A stretch of 64,000 bases of DNA, from NCBI GenBank assembly GCA_964036665.1, contig OZ038529.1:25244060-25308059 (forward strand). The letters are read 5' to 3'. Position 1 is the first letter of the stretch, and each line of letters starts with the position of its first letter. The DNA is from Gordius sp. MW1 (Eukaryota > Nematomorpha > Gordioida > Gordea > Gordiidae). The position numbers and the translations under genes were made by a program. The notes below the pieces were generated by a model. The model made no database searches, was not told where the DNA came from, and was given only the letters and a program-made list of their open reading frames with translations. This document shows, in pieces, positions 35,531 through 47,295 of the stretch.

Positions 35531-35969
35531 TCATTTCATTATATTTAGAATATTGATTTCAGGGACATTTTTGCTTCTAATCGTTTGAATTGTAAGCTTC
35601 TCAGAAGCCTTTACATAAGATTTGTTTTCTGTAGCTGGGTAAACATTCAACTAAAGCAAAATGACATTAATTTAATAGATATTACCTTGTGATTTTCTAA
35701 TATATGCTCCCGCCTAAGTACTTCTTCATTATGACGAATGTCATTAAATTTTATAAAACCCATATATTTACTAAGTCCGGTATTTTTATTCTAAGACAAT
35801 TTAAATTATTAAAGCAAAAAACTTACAAACAAAACTTGTGAATATGCAACTTTCCCAAATTTTGAAAAATAATCCTTAAGTTCTCCTTATTAGCTTTTAG
35901 AATATATTTTATGCAATTACTTCGATTAATCGTCCAAGGCAAATTTGCTATAAATAATTTACTAGCCAT
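35531..35969 (-). CDS. SLIRP: SLIRP-like mitochondrial RNA-binding protein
   Basis: Four exons (35969-35921, 35885-35827, 35790-35686, 35650-35531) joined by GT-AG introns of 35, 36 and 35 nt give 110 residues, close to the length of human SLIRP. The protein is a single RRM: RNP2 is LFIANLPW (about 5-12), then RELKDYFSKFGKVAYSQVLF, and RNP1 is GLSKYMGFIKF. In mitochondria SLIRP partners LRPPRC to stabilise mRNAs. The short N-terminus and size fit that family better than nuclear multi-RRM proteins, although another small RRM protein is not excluded. The exons are too short to stand out as ORFs. Confidence 0.82.
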
Positions 35970-36399
35970 ATTTGGTTTGCAAAAAATAAAATTCCAATTT
36001 GAAAATTTAAGAAAAGCGATTTCTGGTATAAATTTTTAAAATCATCAAAATATTTATTACGGTTATATTTAGCAACCTTACACTAACTAAAATAATCAAT
36101 TGAGCTTCAAGGAGGATAAATTGGATGAATTTTCTTACAATATTTATTAAGGGCTTTAAAAATTTCATAAATATAAAAACCTAATTATTTTTATAAAATT
36201 GATGACTCTTGAATAACAACCTCTCTAACCACGAAAAATATATAACTTATGCAGAAAACAGCAAACTATACCTATTATAGTACCTTCTTTAAATGACTAT
36301 ATGTATTATTTAAAGTGTCCACTCTAAAATAAAAAATTCTTTTTTATGAAAAACAATTTTCATTATTTTACCTAGATTATAGGCCAACTTTGAAAACTA

Positions 36400-36895
36400 T
36401 CGTATCCGGAGATACGAAGAAGAAGATACCTTCCCACACACCCCCCCCCCCATCTCATCTTATTCAAAAATTAAAGTTAAGAGTTCAACACGCGGTACAA
36501 CTCTTTTGATCTTACACGTTGTACACTCATAGCGTAGACCATTATTCTTTTACATTTAATTCCTAGTACGCGTATGTTACCCCCCCCCCCGACGCGCTTA
36601 TACGTTTGTGTTATTTATTTCTTCCCATATTGATTGTTTATCAACATGAATACGGATGAGTGATTTGTAATAAGGAGATTGATATACATTAATATAATTT
36701 TTCTTGTAAAAAAATAGATTGGCGAAATGTAGAGCGGTAAAGTTATCTTTATTTAGTGGCTTTAAGCCCGGCCAACCCCCAATAGTTTATCTTTTTACGG
36801 CCCAACAATATTCCTTTAAATTCCCCCAATTAATTCCTAATAATTCTTCCCTTCTGAACCTTTTTTTATTTAAATCGTATTTTCCAGGAATACGA
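36400..36895 (+). repeat. 5' LTR of the TRIM-like element
   Basis: Starts TCGTATCCGGAGATACGAAG. It differs from the other LTR by about three or four substitutions plus C-run length changes. Confidence 0.88.
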
Positions 36896-37733
36896 TATTG
36901 AATGGATAAAATTATTCGGATAAAATTATTCCAGGAACTTCCCGTTTGCCATGAACAACCGTCACAGCGCAGGGATATTGGAAAATTATTCCAGGAACAT
37001 CCCGTTTGCCATGAACAACCGTCACAGCGCAGGGATATCGGATAAAATTATTCTAGTAAAACAATCGAACCAATCCATGATTTTGAAATATTGGGAGACG
37101 GAGGAGAAAACAATTCCTTCGAACAATTGGCTACCAAATTTAAACCGCAAACATAATTCAGTGGAGATTCCAATATGTCTGAGAACAGATGGCGGAATTC
37201 TTCGAACGAATGAAAATCCCGAAACTGGTTTAAATCAAAATATCAATTATGCAGAATCATCCCTAACTGATTCTCAAGGCCTAAATTCTTAATGTGCCGC
37301 GAAAATATTATTGTAAGACAGAATTATACACTTGATTTATTTACATATATTAATTATATGAAAATTATATTGTTAACCAATATTTAAACCCCCCCCCCCG
37401 CGATTTCTTTGACTATTATTTGACAGTCTGCGCGTGGGCAAGAAAGGATAATTTTCAAGATGGCAGTTTACACTCTATATTAATTATAAGTTTTGTCAAG
37501 GCTGTTGCTAGGTGAGTCACAGAGCTGGAAGAAAAATCCGTTAGCCATGACGTTGCCTTTTTATCACTGATTTTTACATATATCAGTCGTCGTGTGAGCA
37601 AAGGCCAGAGTTGGTATTCGATGCCAGATGTTTGAAACTTATAATGTTAATAACGCCGCCTTGATAGTTGCACTGAGCTCTTAGAACTCTATCGAAAACA
37701 CATTAAGTCTTCGACTTTTAAAAGGGAAAGGTG

Positions 37734-38228
37734 TCGTATCCGGAGATACGAAGAAGAAGATACCTTCCCACACACCCCCCCCCCATCTCATCTTATTCAA
37801 AAATTAAAGTTAAGAGTTCAACACGCGATACAACTCTTTTGATCTTACACGTTGTACACTCATAGCGTAGACCATTATTCTTTTACCTTTAATTCCTAGT
37901 ACGCGTATGTTACCCCCCCCCCTGACGCGCTTATACGTTTGTGTTATTTATTTCTTCCCATATTGATTGTTTATCAACATGAATACGGATGAGTGATTTG
38001 TAATAAGGAGATTGATATACATTAATATAATTTTTCTTGTAAAAAAATAGATTGGCGAAATGTAGAGCGGTAAAGTTATCTTTATTTAGTGGCTTTAAGC
38101 CCGGCCATCCCCCAATAGTTTATCTTTTTACGGCCCAACAATATTCCTTTAAATTCCCCCAATTAATTCCTAATAATTCTTCCCTTCTGAACCTTTTTTT
38201 ATTTAAATCGTATTTTCCAGGAATACGA
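37734..38228 (+). repeat. 3' LTR of the TRIM-like element
   Basis: Near-identical to 36400-36895 and preceded by the polypurine tract and TG. Confidence 0.88.
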
Positions 38229-38826
38229 TAAAAACCCATTTTTTTCCATTACCAATTGTATAATAGGAATGTATATAGCATAAAAGTGATGAAATACATG
38301 CAAAATCTTTATATGTAGATGCATTGATTTAACAGTTAGCGTTAGAATAATTACAATCAGTGGCAGAGGTATTATTTTTGGAAGTTTTAGCCCGAACCTG
38401 GCCCGGTTCAAGTTTATAACTTAATTGCCGCCCAGACCCGTTCGAACCATTTAAAGCTGCCCGAAATGCCCGGCCTAGAATTTTAAATTTGTCCGTTAGG
38501 CCCAAATTTATGCGATCCCAAATTCTTTCGACCTATATTAAAAATTAGACATTAAATTAATGGCATATTGATTAAATATACAACCATATTTAATTGTCAC
38601 GGATGATCAAATTTCCTATATTATTTGAAAGTCGAATATATACAATTTTTCAAATGGAACTTTTAATATTTAATTTCAATTCTAAATCCTAATAGATCAA
38701 AATTGGTAGTATTTAGTCTTTCTACAAAATTTGGCAAGAGTTTTTTAAAATATTATGTTATCACTGGCAAAACCACTAATAGGTCATAAAATTTCAATAG
38801 ATTAATTTCTAATGGGTGTTATTTAA

Positions 38827-39265
38827 CTGCTAAGTAAATAATTACAAATTGCTAAGTAATTTATGCTAAATATTTTAATTAAAGTGATAAGTATTTTATT
38901 AAAAACGGTAAGTATTTTATGCTAAGTATTTTAATCTAAGTGCTGAGTATTTTAAAGGAAATGCTAAGTATTTTATTTTTAAATGCTAAGTTTTATTTTT
39001 AAATGCTAAGTTTTTATTATTAAATTGCAAAGTTTTTATTTTGATATGCTAAGTTTTTTTTATTAAAATGCTAAGTCTTTTATTAAAAAAATCTAAATTA
39101 GGAATTTTAATCATAATGCTGAGTATTAAAAAAATATAAGATAATAAGGTTTTAAAGCGAAAAAGGACAAAGTTTTAATGATGATAATTTCAAAGAAAAT
39201 GTTTAATTTTTAAAAATGCTAGGTTTTCTGTTTTGAAGTGCTAAGTTATTACTTTAAAATTCTAA
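38827..39265 (+). repeat. CTAAGTATTTT array, left arm of the composite hAT
   Basis: About fifteen diverged units of 15-30 bp, each with TGCTAAGT and a T-rich tail. Inverted relative to 45378-45765. Confidence 0.8.
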
Positions 39266-39641
39266 GTTTTTTAATTCAACGTTTTATTTATGACACAAAA
39301 AAGTGTGGAAACTTGAAGTTAAGTTTTAATGAGAATAATTTTAATGAATTACCAAAATTTATAGTTGAAAAATATAATATTTCAATTTTATATTGTTATA
39401 GAAAATCGGCATAACCATCTGTAAATATAATTCATTAGCCATAACTGAATGTTTTCCTAATATTTACGATCCTTAACTTTTTAATTTATTTATCTCACCT
39501 TCACAAAATATTTAATTCTCTTTACCAATAAATTAGTTTATACACTTATATAAAAATTATTTATTTTAGATTAAAAAAATTATGATTATTTATTTGTAGG
39601 TGAAGAAATACCCTTCATGTTCTATAATGACTTCACATATA

Positions 39642-41394
39642 AAAACTCGGGCCTTCGGCCCTCGTGGGAAGGGGGAGAAGGGAAGGGAAGAGGGGAAGGG
39701 AAGGGGGGACGACTCATCTGTACTTCGTATAAATGTATCATATTTGCTATGCAATTTATGGGCGAGAAAGGTGGGAAGGGGCGAGAATGCCTATAGGGGG
39801 GTATTAAATGCCTAATGATTAATTAATTATTTATACAAATTTTCCATTATAGGCAAAATGTAATATAGGCAAGGGTTAGGGTTAGATTTAGTGTTTGCAT
39901 CTAGTTGCGTATTACATTAGTTTTTATGGCCTTTAGTGATTATGGGTCTAACAAACATTATATTATAAAACAACACAATGTTAAGAATTTGCAGAATTGT
40001 TGGGAGAAATTTTTTGTTGAATTTGAACAATTTTTAATTAAAAAAATCAAAAATTTGGCCAATGGTCACTTTTTCTCTATTGGTCAGTACCAACAGATAC
40101 TCTATAAGTCAATGATAGCCAAAAAAACGGAAAAAAAAATTTTGATGCTCACTTTGGCCAATGGTCATTTTTTTCCATTGGTCAGCAGCCAGCACACGGT
40201 AAAAGTGGATATAAATTCATAAGAGTAAAAAAAACAAAAACAAAAAATTTCGAATCACATTTTGGCCAATGGTCATTTTTGGTCAGCAGGGACACGGTAA
40301 AAGTGGATATAAATTCATAATAGTCAAAAAAAAACGAAAAAAAAGTTTTCGAATCACATTTTGGCCAATGGTCATTTTATTCCATTGGTCAGCAGCCAGC
40401 GGACGGCCAAAAAGTCATAATAGCAATGGTAGGAACAGGAACAATCGTAATAGTCAAAAAAAACGAAAAAAATAATTTCGATTCACATTTTGGCCAATGG
40501 TCATTTTTTCCATCGGTCAGGAGCCAGCGGACGGCCAAAAAGTCATAATAGCAATGGTAGTAACAGGAACAATCATAATAGTCAAAAAAAACGAAAAAAA
40601 AAACTCAGATTCACATTTTGGCCAATGGTCATTTTTTTCATTGGTCAGCAGCCAACGGACGGCCAAAAAGTCTTATTATCAATGATAGTAACAAGAACAA
40701 TCATAAGAGTCAAAAAAACTCCGGGATTCTAACCCAAAAACTAGTTAAATTGCATAGCAATTAAAAGTAAATAACTTTTATTTATGTTTATTATATAACA
40801 TTGGTCAGCAGCCAGCGGTCGGCCAAAAAGTCATAATAGCAATGGTAGAAACAGGAACAATCATAATAGTCAAAAAAAAACGAAAAAAATAATTTCGATT
40901 CACATTTTGGCCAATGGTCATTTTTTTCATTGGTCAGCAGCCAGCGGACGGCCAAAAATTCTTATTATCAATGATAGTAACAAGAACAATCATAAGAGTC
41001 AAAAAAACTCCGGGATTCTAACCCCAAAACTAGTTAAATTGCATAGCAATTAAAAAGTAAACAACTTTTATTTATGTTTATTATATAACTAGTTAAATTG
41101 CATAGCATTAAAAGTAAACAACTTTTATCTATGTTTATTATATAATAGATAATTTAACAAATCTTATATATAACACACCGAGGGAGATAGAGATGAGGGG
41201 TGGGGCACCTCTTATGCATTAATTTAAAAAATAACACAGCGAGGGAGATAGAGATGAGGGGTGGGGCACCTCTTTCTCATGCATTAATTTAAAAAATCGA
41301 TAACCTAATATACCCAATGCAAATAGATAGGAGGGTAACGGACGGACAACGGACGGACAACAAAAAACGAGCCCATAAATTGCATAGCAATTAA
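39642..41394 (-). mobile_element. Helentron-like element, copy C
   Basis: The left edge has the GGGCC-TTC-GGCCC hairpin, then CTCGTGGGAAGGGGG and the subterminal GCTATGCAATTTATGGGC (about 39747-39764). Minisatellite units of about 105-130 bp run from 40050 to 41000. Duplicated GAGATGAGGGGTGGGGCACC blocks follow at about 41190 and 41254, then GGACGGACAACGGACGGACA, and the edge GCCCATAAATTGCATAGCAA at 41371. The same parts occur in reverse order in the copy at 59.8 kb. Confidence 0.8.
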
Positions 41395-41479
41395 TAATCT
41401 AAATAGCCAATAGGATAATTGATAGAGATTTTATTCAACTACAATATATAATTATAATAACGGTGGCTTGTATATATAT

Positions 41480-43315
41480 TTATTGGACTATCAAAGCTTT
41501 TTTAGCTTTAGAAGGTCTTCCACGTCTTCTTTTTTCTCCTATTGTGACATTTTTGGCTTCCATAGGCGGTTTGCATAATTTTAGTGTTAGGGCTAACCCT
41601 ATTACATGCTTGCAGATGTAATTATTGTGAAATGAGTGACAACTGCATTGACCCTTTTGCCACATATGGCTTTCTTCAAGGAAGGTTATGGACCAGGCCT
41701 TAAAATTTTGCTTTTTGAAATCCTCATAGGAGGGAGGCCCAGTCATCTATTCCGATTCTTGTGTCCTGATTTATTGATTGACTTATTTTGGCTGGTACAA
41801 CATAAACTTTTTTATCATTATTGTTGTACATTATGGCATTTTTGTTGAGCTTTGCCCATTGGTAGCTTTCTGTCCAAAACTTTGTTGAAATTGTTGGAGA
41901 AGATGCTATTGTAACTTGTTATTGGTAATATACAAACCACTTTTAAACCATATCCATTGCAACAATTTTAAATCGAGCAAGAGAAATTGTTCCCTTAACC
42001 TATAATAATCTTTTATTGTTCTATTCATTGATTTCAAACAGTTGTTTGTGGTTGGAGTATAAAGGCGATAACCAGTGTGCCATGTATTAATTGCTATGCA
42101 ATTTATTATTCTTATTGATCCATTCCTTCTTAAAATAATAATAAATGTAGGTATTTTGAAGTCCCATTTTAGAAGGAACAATTTTGTTGCTTTCAGAAAA
42201 ACATTTTCATTCTGACAAAGTTGTAGCTTGTCAATGTCTTCAATTAATTCATCTTGATAGTGCTTGTCAATTAACATCACCTATTCCAGAATAATATAAT
42301 TATAAATTTTGAGTTAAGTACTTTTTTTGCTGTTTCTTCTGACATGAGCCCAGCATACCACAAATTTTATCCCCAAAGACAGCTTTAAGAATTTCAAAAA
42401 CTGGATTTTTATTACTTAATTTCATGATCTCATTAGTCAAACTTTAAAACATGATCTTGAAGTCTTACTCGGTTTCATGAGAAGCCACACAAACGCCCAT
42501 GGGATGAAATTTTTTGTCAAGATCTGAGAAACCCACAACTAGAAGTGGAAAACCTTGCCACATATTTTTATAAGTAGCATCAGCATGCAATACTTCTGAA
42601 AGGTGGGAGTTTAATAGCAACCTAAAAAATATGTAAAACAAACAGTAACTATATCTTTTTACCTTTTGGAAATAAAAAATTTGAATCTTCAATCTTCGTA
42701 AGATGCTTCATAGGCAACTATGTAGGGAGTGTCCTCTTCCAAAGGAATTGACGAATTTTTACTTAGCCATAATTCTAGTTCCCCTAAGCTTATGTTTGAG
42801 GCACCGTACTTTCTTTTCCTGAGTGTTGTCAATAAATTTCTCAATTGAGGCATTGAGAGTGATGGCAGCATCTTATTGATGTTGTCTAATAAGAATTTCG
42901 GTTTTAGACCCAATTCAAACATACGATGGACTTCAGTTTTAACAGAATCATCAATTTTACTCAAGTTTGAGGGAATAGATTGATGGGTGTGCAAAGAATT
43001 AGCATTATACACAATAACTCTTTCTGATGTTGATTCATAAAGCAAAAAACATCGTGCTTCGCATTGCACTCCACGAAACTTTACTTGATTACATCTATTT
43101 AAATACCATTTAAAATTAAATTACATTACCTGTAATACACTTTTATGCCTTCCTCAGTTTTTTTTTCGGTACCAAAAGCCCCATATATTTTCGGCTTTAA
43201 GAGCCCTTTTTGCCTCACACTCATTATCATAGGTGGCCTTTTTTACCCATTCAATCGATCTGCACAACTGCCTGCTATGAATTTCAACTCCTGAGCTTCC
43301 TGCTTCTTCCTAGGC
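41480..43315 (-). pseudogene. MULE (Mutator-like) transposase gene
   Basis: On the minus strand, in order: a FLYWCH-like N-terminal piece (ENIWGFWYRKK, then KFRGVQCEARCFLLYES), the catalytic start LHADATYKNMWQGFPLLVVG with SDLDKKFHPMGV, SCQKK, a middle block TNNCLKSMNRTIKDYY, and a SWIM zinc finger QCSCHSFHNNYICKHVIG ending in a basic RGRPSKAKK tail. Pieces are separated by short gaps with GT and AG signals, so some are introns, but at least two joins (near 43190 and 42690) look like frameshifts. I call it probably inactive. It sits wholly inside the composite hAT. Confidence 0.78.
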
Positions 43316-43339
43316 GAATTGCCGGACTTGCATAATTAA

Positions 43340-45227
43340 GAATCAGGCTAAACATTCTCCACTTTTGGGTGACATTTTTCCTATCGTAAATACGCGTTGC
43401 TTAAACGTTCTCCTACGAACGAAAATAAACAACGCATCCGCGTTCGTAAAATTTTTACTTGCTTGATTACAAATAAACAAACGACAATTCGCCATTTTTT
43501 AATTTTATTCCCATTTTAGTTTCACCCATCCCATATCATTTTTTTGCTCAATTTAGTTATTGAGCTGTGCAATGGTAAGAACAATTACACATATTTTAAA
43601 TATTTTTTAGATACAATATAGATATTATAAGCCTCAATAGAACTTTTGATGGTGGAAATGTGAAAAATATTATCTTGCCTCTAAAATATAAGAAGTTCAG
43701 GTTACAACAGAATAGAAAGTAAATTTTGTTAATTTATTTTGTATAATCACATATTGAACCAAAAAAGACAAGAGCCTAAACAATATCTCCTGTGAATAAA
43801 TCTCTACCACGTGTTTTGAATTTCAACTTATCTAAAATTATGTATTTTTTATACAGAATAAACTATTTGTTATCATCATTTGTTAGTTCAAACATAGAAA
43901 TTATTAAAACTGTATAATTTATAAAGGTTCTATAAGCTCTGAATCTTATAAACAAGCCCACTAAAAATAGAGGGTCAATAGAGATTAAAACATAGATATA
44001 AATTGAAACTACAAAACAGGTTTTATAAATCAATATGCTACATTGTTATTAATAAGTACAAATAACCTAAAATTGCATAGCAATAAGTTGTTTAAATGAG
44101 TGTGTAAGTACTACTTTTTCATTAACAAATATGTATTTAGTTTTAAATTAATGTAACTGACAATTGATTTCTTTTCATCTCTTATCTGACCTTTCTATAG
44201 CTGATAAACATGGGCGTAGCCAGCTTTTAAATTAGAGGGGGCAAAAGGTATTTAGAAACTTCACAATTTTAGCTGTATTTTTGTAAAATTCTTGCATTTT
44301 TTTAGATTTAGAGGGTGGCAGTCGTCCTCCCCTGGCTATGCCCATGCTGATATATGTATAATCTTATACAAACAAAGATATTAAAATGTGGACATGATTT
44401 AAAATTCCTTTATTAATAATGAGTATAATTTTAATATTACTTTTAAATTAAGGGTTGTATGTATTCTAAAATATAAAATTAATGCAGCATTAGATGTAAT
44501 TACCAACAATTTGTTTTTCCCATCTCAAATCTAGCTTTTTTATAGGTAATAAATCTGGCATCTAATTTTTTTAAAATTATATGTCAGGATTCTTAAAATA
44601 AAATTTGAATAATATAACTATGTAGACATGAATCATGAAATACTTTATTAGTACAAAATAGGTATATATAAATTTGCTATATTGCTGTTAAAAATACAAT
44701 TAATTGGTAAATATATATTAATTTGAGTAAACACTATCTTCATATTCTCTCTTTGCAAGGGGCAATTTATCAAAAAATTCCTTCTTTAAAATTTTATGTA
44801 AAAATCTTGATTATACATATAATAATTCTTACCAATGCACAAAATAGCAATTTTTATTCTGTTGTAACCTGAACTTCTCTTAAATTTTAGAGGCAAGATA
44901 ATATTTTTTACATTTCCACCATCAAAAGTTCCATTGAGGCTTATAATATCTATATTGTATCTAAAAAATATTTAAAATATGTGTAATTGTTCTTACCATT
45001 GCACAGCTCAATAACTAAATTGAGCAAAAAAAATGATATGGGTGAAACTAAAATGGGAATAAAATTAAAAAATGGCACATTGTTGTTTGTTTATTTGTAA
45101 TCAGGCAAGCAAAAATTTACGAACGCGGATGCGTTGTTTATTTTCGTTCGGTAGGAGAACGTTTAAGGAACGCGTTTTTACGATAGGAAAAATGTCACCC
45201 AAAAGTGGAGAATGTTTAGCCTGATTC
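43340..45227. mobile_element. Long-TIR MULE derivative with exact 9-bp TSD
   Basis: Arms of about 380 bp are inverted copies of each other and begin GAATCAGGCTAAACATTCTC. The flanks CATAATTAA (43331-43339, 45228-45236) are identical and 9 bp long, the Mutator size. The 1.1-kb middle is AT-rich, non-coding, and holds a small G-rich MITE. It lies about 25 bp upstream of the MULE transposase gene. Confidence 0.88.
44209..44346. mobile_element. G-rich hAT MITE inside the MULE derivative
   Basis: 138 bp, ends CATGGGCGTAGCCAGC and CTGGCTATGCCCATG, flanks CTGATAAA and CTGATATA (7 of 8). Confidence 0.8.
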
Positions 45228-45377
45228 CATAATTAAGCAATTAAATGAATGTATGTCAAATTGGTGTGTGATCTTGGCGCCAAAGAACGCCAGTTATTGT
45301 TCGATCACAATGTCATATTAAATGTTATATAAGAAACAAACAGCTTAATTTGTTTTAAAATTCATAAAATCTTTTGA

Positions 45378-45765
45378 ATACTTAGCAATAGCATAATATA
45401 TATATAGACCTAGCAGCATAATTTATTTAAATACTTAGCAATTTACATACTTGGCACAATTTATTTAAATACTTAGCAATAATCTAAATACTTAGCATAA
45501 TATATTTAAATATTTAGCATATATTTTTAATACTTAGCAAAACATTAAAATACTTAGCAAACAAATAAATACTTAGCAAATATATAATATACTTAGCAAA
45601 ACAATAAAATACTTAGCAAAATTCATTTAAATACTTAGCAAATGAATAAAAAACTTAACATTAAATACTTAGCAAACAAATTATATACTTAGTAAATGAA
45701 TAAAATACTTAGCAATGACGCTAAAAATACTTAGCAATTTGAATAAAATACTTAGCAAATATGTT
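45378..45765 (-). repeat. AATACTTAGCAA array, right arm of the composite hAT
   Basis: About seventeen diverged units of 15-30 bp with AATACTTAGCA. It is the inverse of the array at 38827-39265, about 6.1 kb away. Confidence 0.8.
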
Positions 45766-46767
45766 GTGATTTCTAATGCATTTAGGTACAAACATGTTAG
45801 AACGTTTACAAATCATTTAACTATTAATAATAATTGGATGGAGTCGATCCATGAGTAGTTATGTTTATGTAGCAAGTTTTAAATTAAGTTTAAAGTATCC
45901 ACATCATATTAATCTTAAATTAAACAAAAATAGACTCCCCATGGGTAATCCCGTTCATGCCCTTACCCTATAAATAAACTTTTTAATGAATATAATAAGT
46001 TCAATTAGTGAAAATCTATGCTCCATTAATACTTGCTTTTTCGATAAAAACAATAATTTGTCAATAGAATGTTAATGCAATTTATAAGTTTTTATTTAAA
46101 TTAAAAAAAGAAAGGTATTGAAATCAGTTTTTATAAAAATTAACAAGTAATAGCTTAACGATAGCGACGGGTGATAAGGAAATAAAAAAGGCGAATTGCG
46201 ATTTGGAGAAGCTTTAAACCATATTGATTTGTTCCGGGCAAAGTTTATAAATAACTTAGGGGCGGATGACAATATCAAGTTTCTTAACTTAGCATTCATA
46301 TACAATCAAATAAAAAAGTAACAAAATAATAAATTAATAAACTATCTAAAAATCTCATTAAGCCCGAATTGCTCGAATCTTACCATATTGCCCGCCCGGG
46401 CTAACCTGAAAAAATAAATTTACGACAGTTGCCCTGCTGACCCCGCCTGGCCCGTGGGCCGGGCGTACTATTTCGGGCAGCCGGCGAGGCCGGGCCTGGT
46501 CTCTGATCAGTGGGAGCCAGCATTTCTACTATGAAGAGGACAAACCTTAATTTTACACCAGTGGGGAGGGGTCAACGACGATTTAAATTTTTCTATAACC
46601 ATTAGTCAAACTTAAAAATCAGTTGTTCCTATGTGTAGCTTTTTTCAAAATTTGCTCGAACTCCTGCCTTTTTAAGTCCATATCAAAATTGTATTCCTAA
46701 CTCTTAGATGCCCCCTCCTACCATCGATTTAGACATGAGCATGCCCATCAAAATAATCTAGGACCGC

Positions 46768-47295
46768 ATGCAAAAAATTTTATTTTGCTTGTTTCATAGG
46801 ACTGTAAGTTTTTTAATAAAATACAGCAAAGGGCGCAACCCCAGGCACACGGCGATTAACAAACTAATCGGCCAGTACCTAAGGAAGGCAGGCTTTCCAA
46901 ATACCTTGGAACCCGTCGGCCTCAGCACACTAGATGGAAAAAGACCCGACGGCGTTACGCTCATCCCCTGGTCCCGCGGACTGAATCTCACTTGGGACTT
47001 CACCACGGTCGATATATTCGCCCCCTCCAACTCCTCTCCTGACCTTTTAGTCAGCACTGAAAGTAGGAAGTCAAATAAATACTCTTCCCTTTCAGAAACA
47101 ATATTTATTCCCTTAGTGGCTTCCACAATCGGAAACCTAGGCATCCAATGCCTCTCTTTTTTAAAACAAATTGGGAGAGCAATTTCCATGGTCTCATCGG
47201 ATTCGAAAGAGTCGTATTACATTAGACAGAAGATTACAATGGAAATCGTTAGATCTAACACGATTTCCATTCACGGCTCGATGCCATCCGTTTAG
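46768..47295 (+). pseudogene. LINE restriction-like endonuclease domain, longest copy
   Basis: A 175-codon open frame: GRNPRHTAINKLIGQYLRKA, GFPNTLEP, then GKRPDGVTLIPWSRGLNLTW, DFTTVDIFAPS, ESRKSNKY and SETIFIPLVASTIGNLG. The RPD and WDFTxxD blocks with a following Lys match the PD-(D/E)xK layout of endonucleases C-terminal to the RT in R2/R4/NeSL-type LINEs. No RT is present, so it is 5'-truncated. The frame ends over an inverted repeat GGAAATCGT / ACGATTTCC (47241-47268) also seen in remnants at 8.7 kb. Confidence 0.65.

Larger units (their letters stand above)
36400..38228 (+). mobile_element. Small non-autonomous LTR retrotransposon (TRIM-like)
   Basis: Two LTRs of about 495 bp flank an 838-bp interior. 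A purine tract AAAAGGGAAAGG lies just before the right LTR, so the orientation is plus. LTR ends are inverted (TCGTAT and ATACGA). The interior has a 62-bp tandem duplication (about 36940-37043, GCCATGAACAACCGTCACAG core) and one 113-codon frame (36951-37292) without a recognisable domain. No pol motifs. A clean target duplication was not found. Confidence 0.8.
38364..46505. mobile_element. 8.1-kb composite hAT-type transposon with exact 8-bp TSD
   Basis: Ends CAGAGGTATT and CCTGGTCTCTG are flanked by identical ATCAGTGG at 38356-38363 and 46506-46513. Both terminal regions are rich in GCCCGG words and share GCTGCCCGAAAT in inverted orientation. Inside these, arrays of a CTAAGTATTTT word (38827-39265) and its complement AATACTTAG (45378-45765) face each other. 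The core holds a Helentron-like element, a MULE transposase gene and a long-TIR MULE derivative. No hAT transposase is present, so it would need one in trans. Confidence 0.78.

Noticed and set aside
40050..41000. CRISPR-like regular repeats
   Set aside because: Units are 105-130 bp with similar spacers and diverged copies in an animal genome; this is a minisatellite, not a repeat-spacer array.
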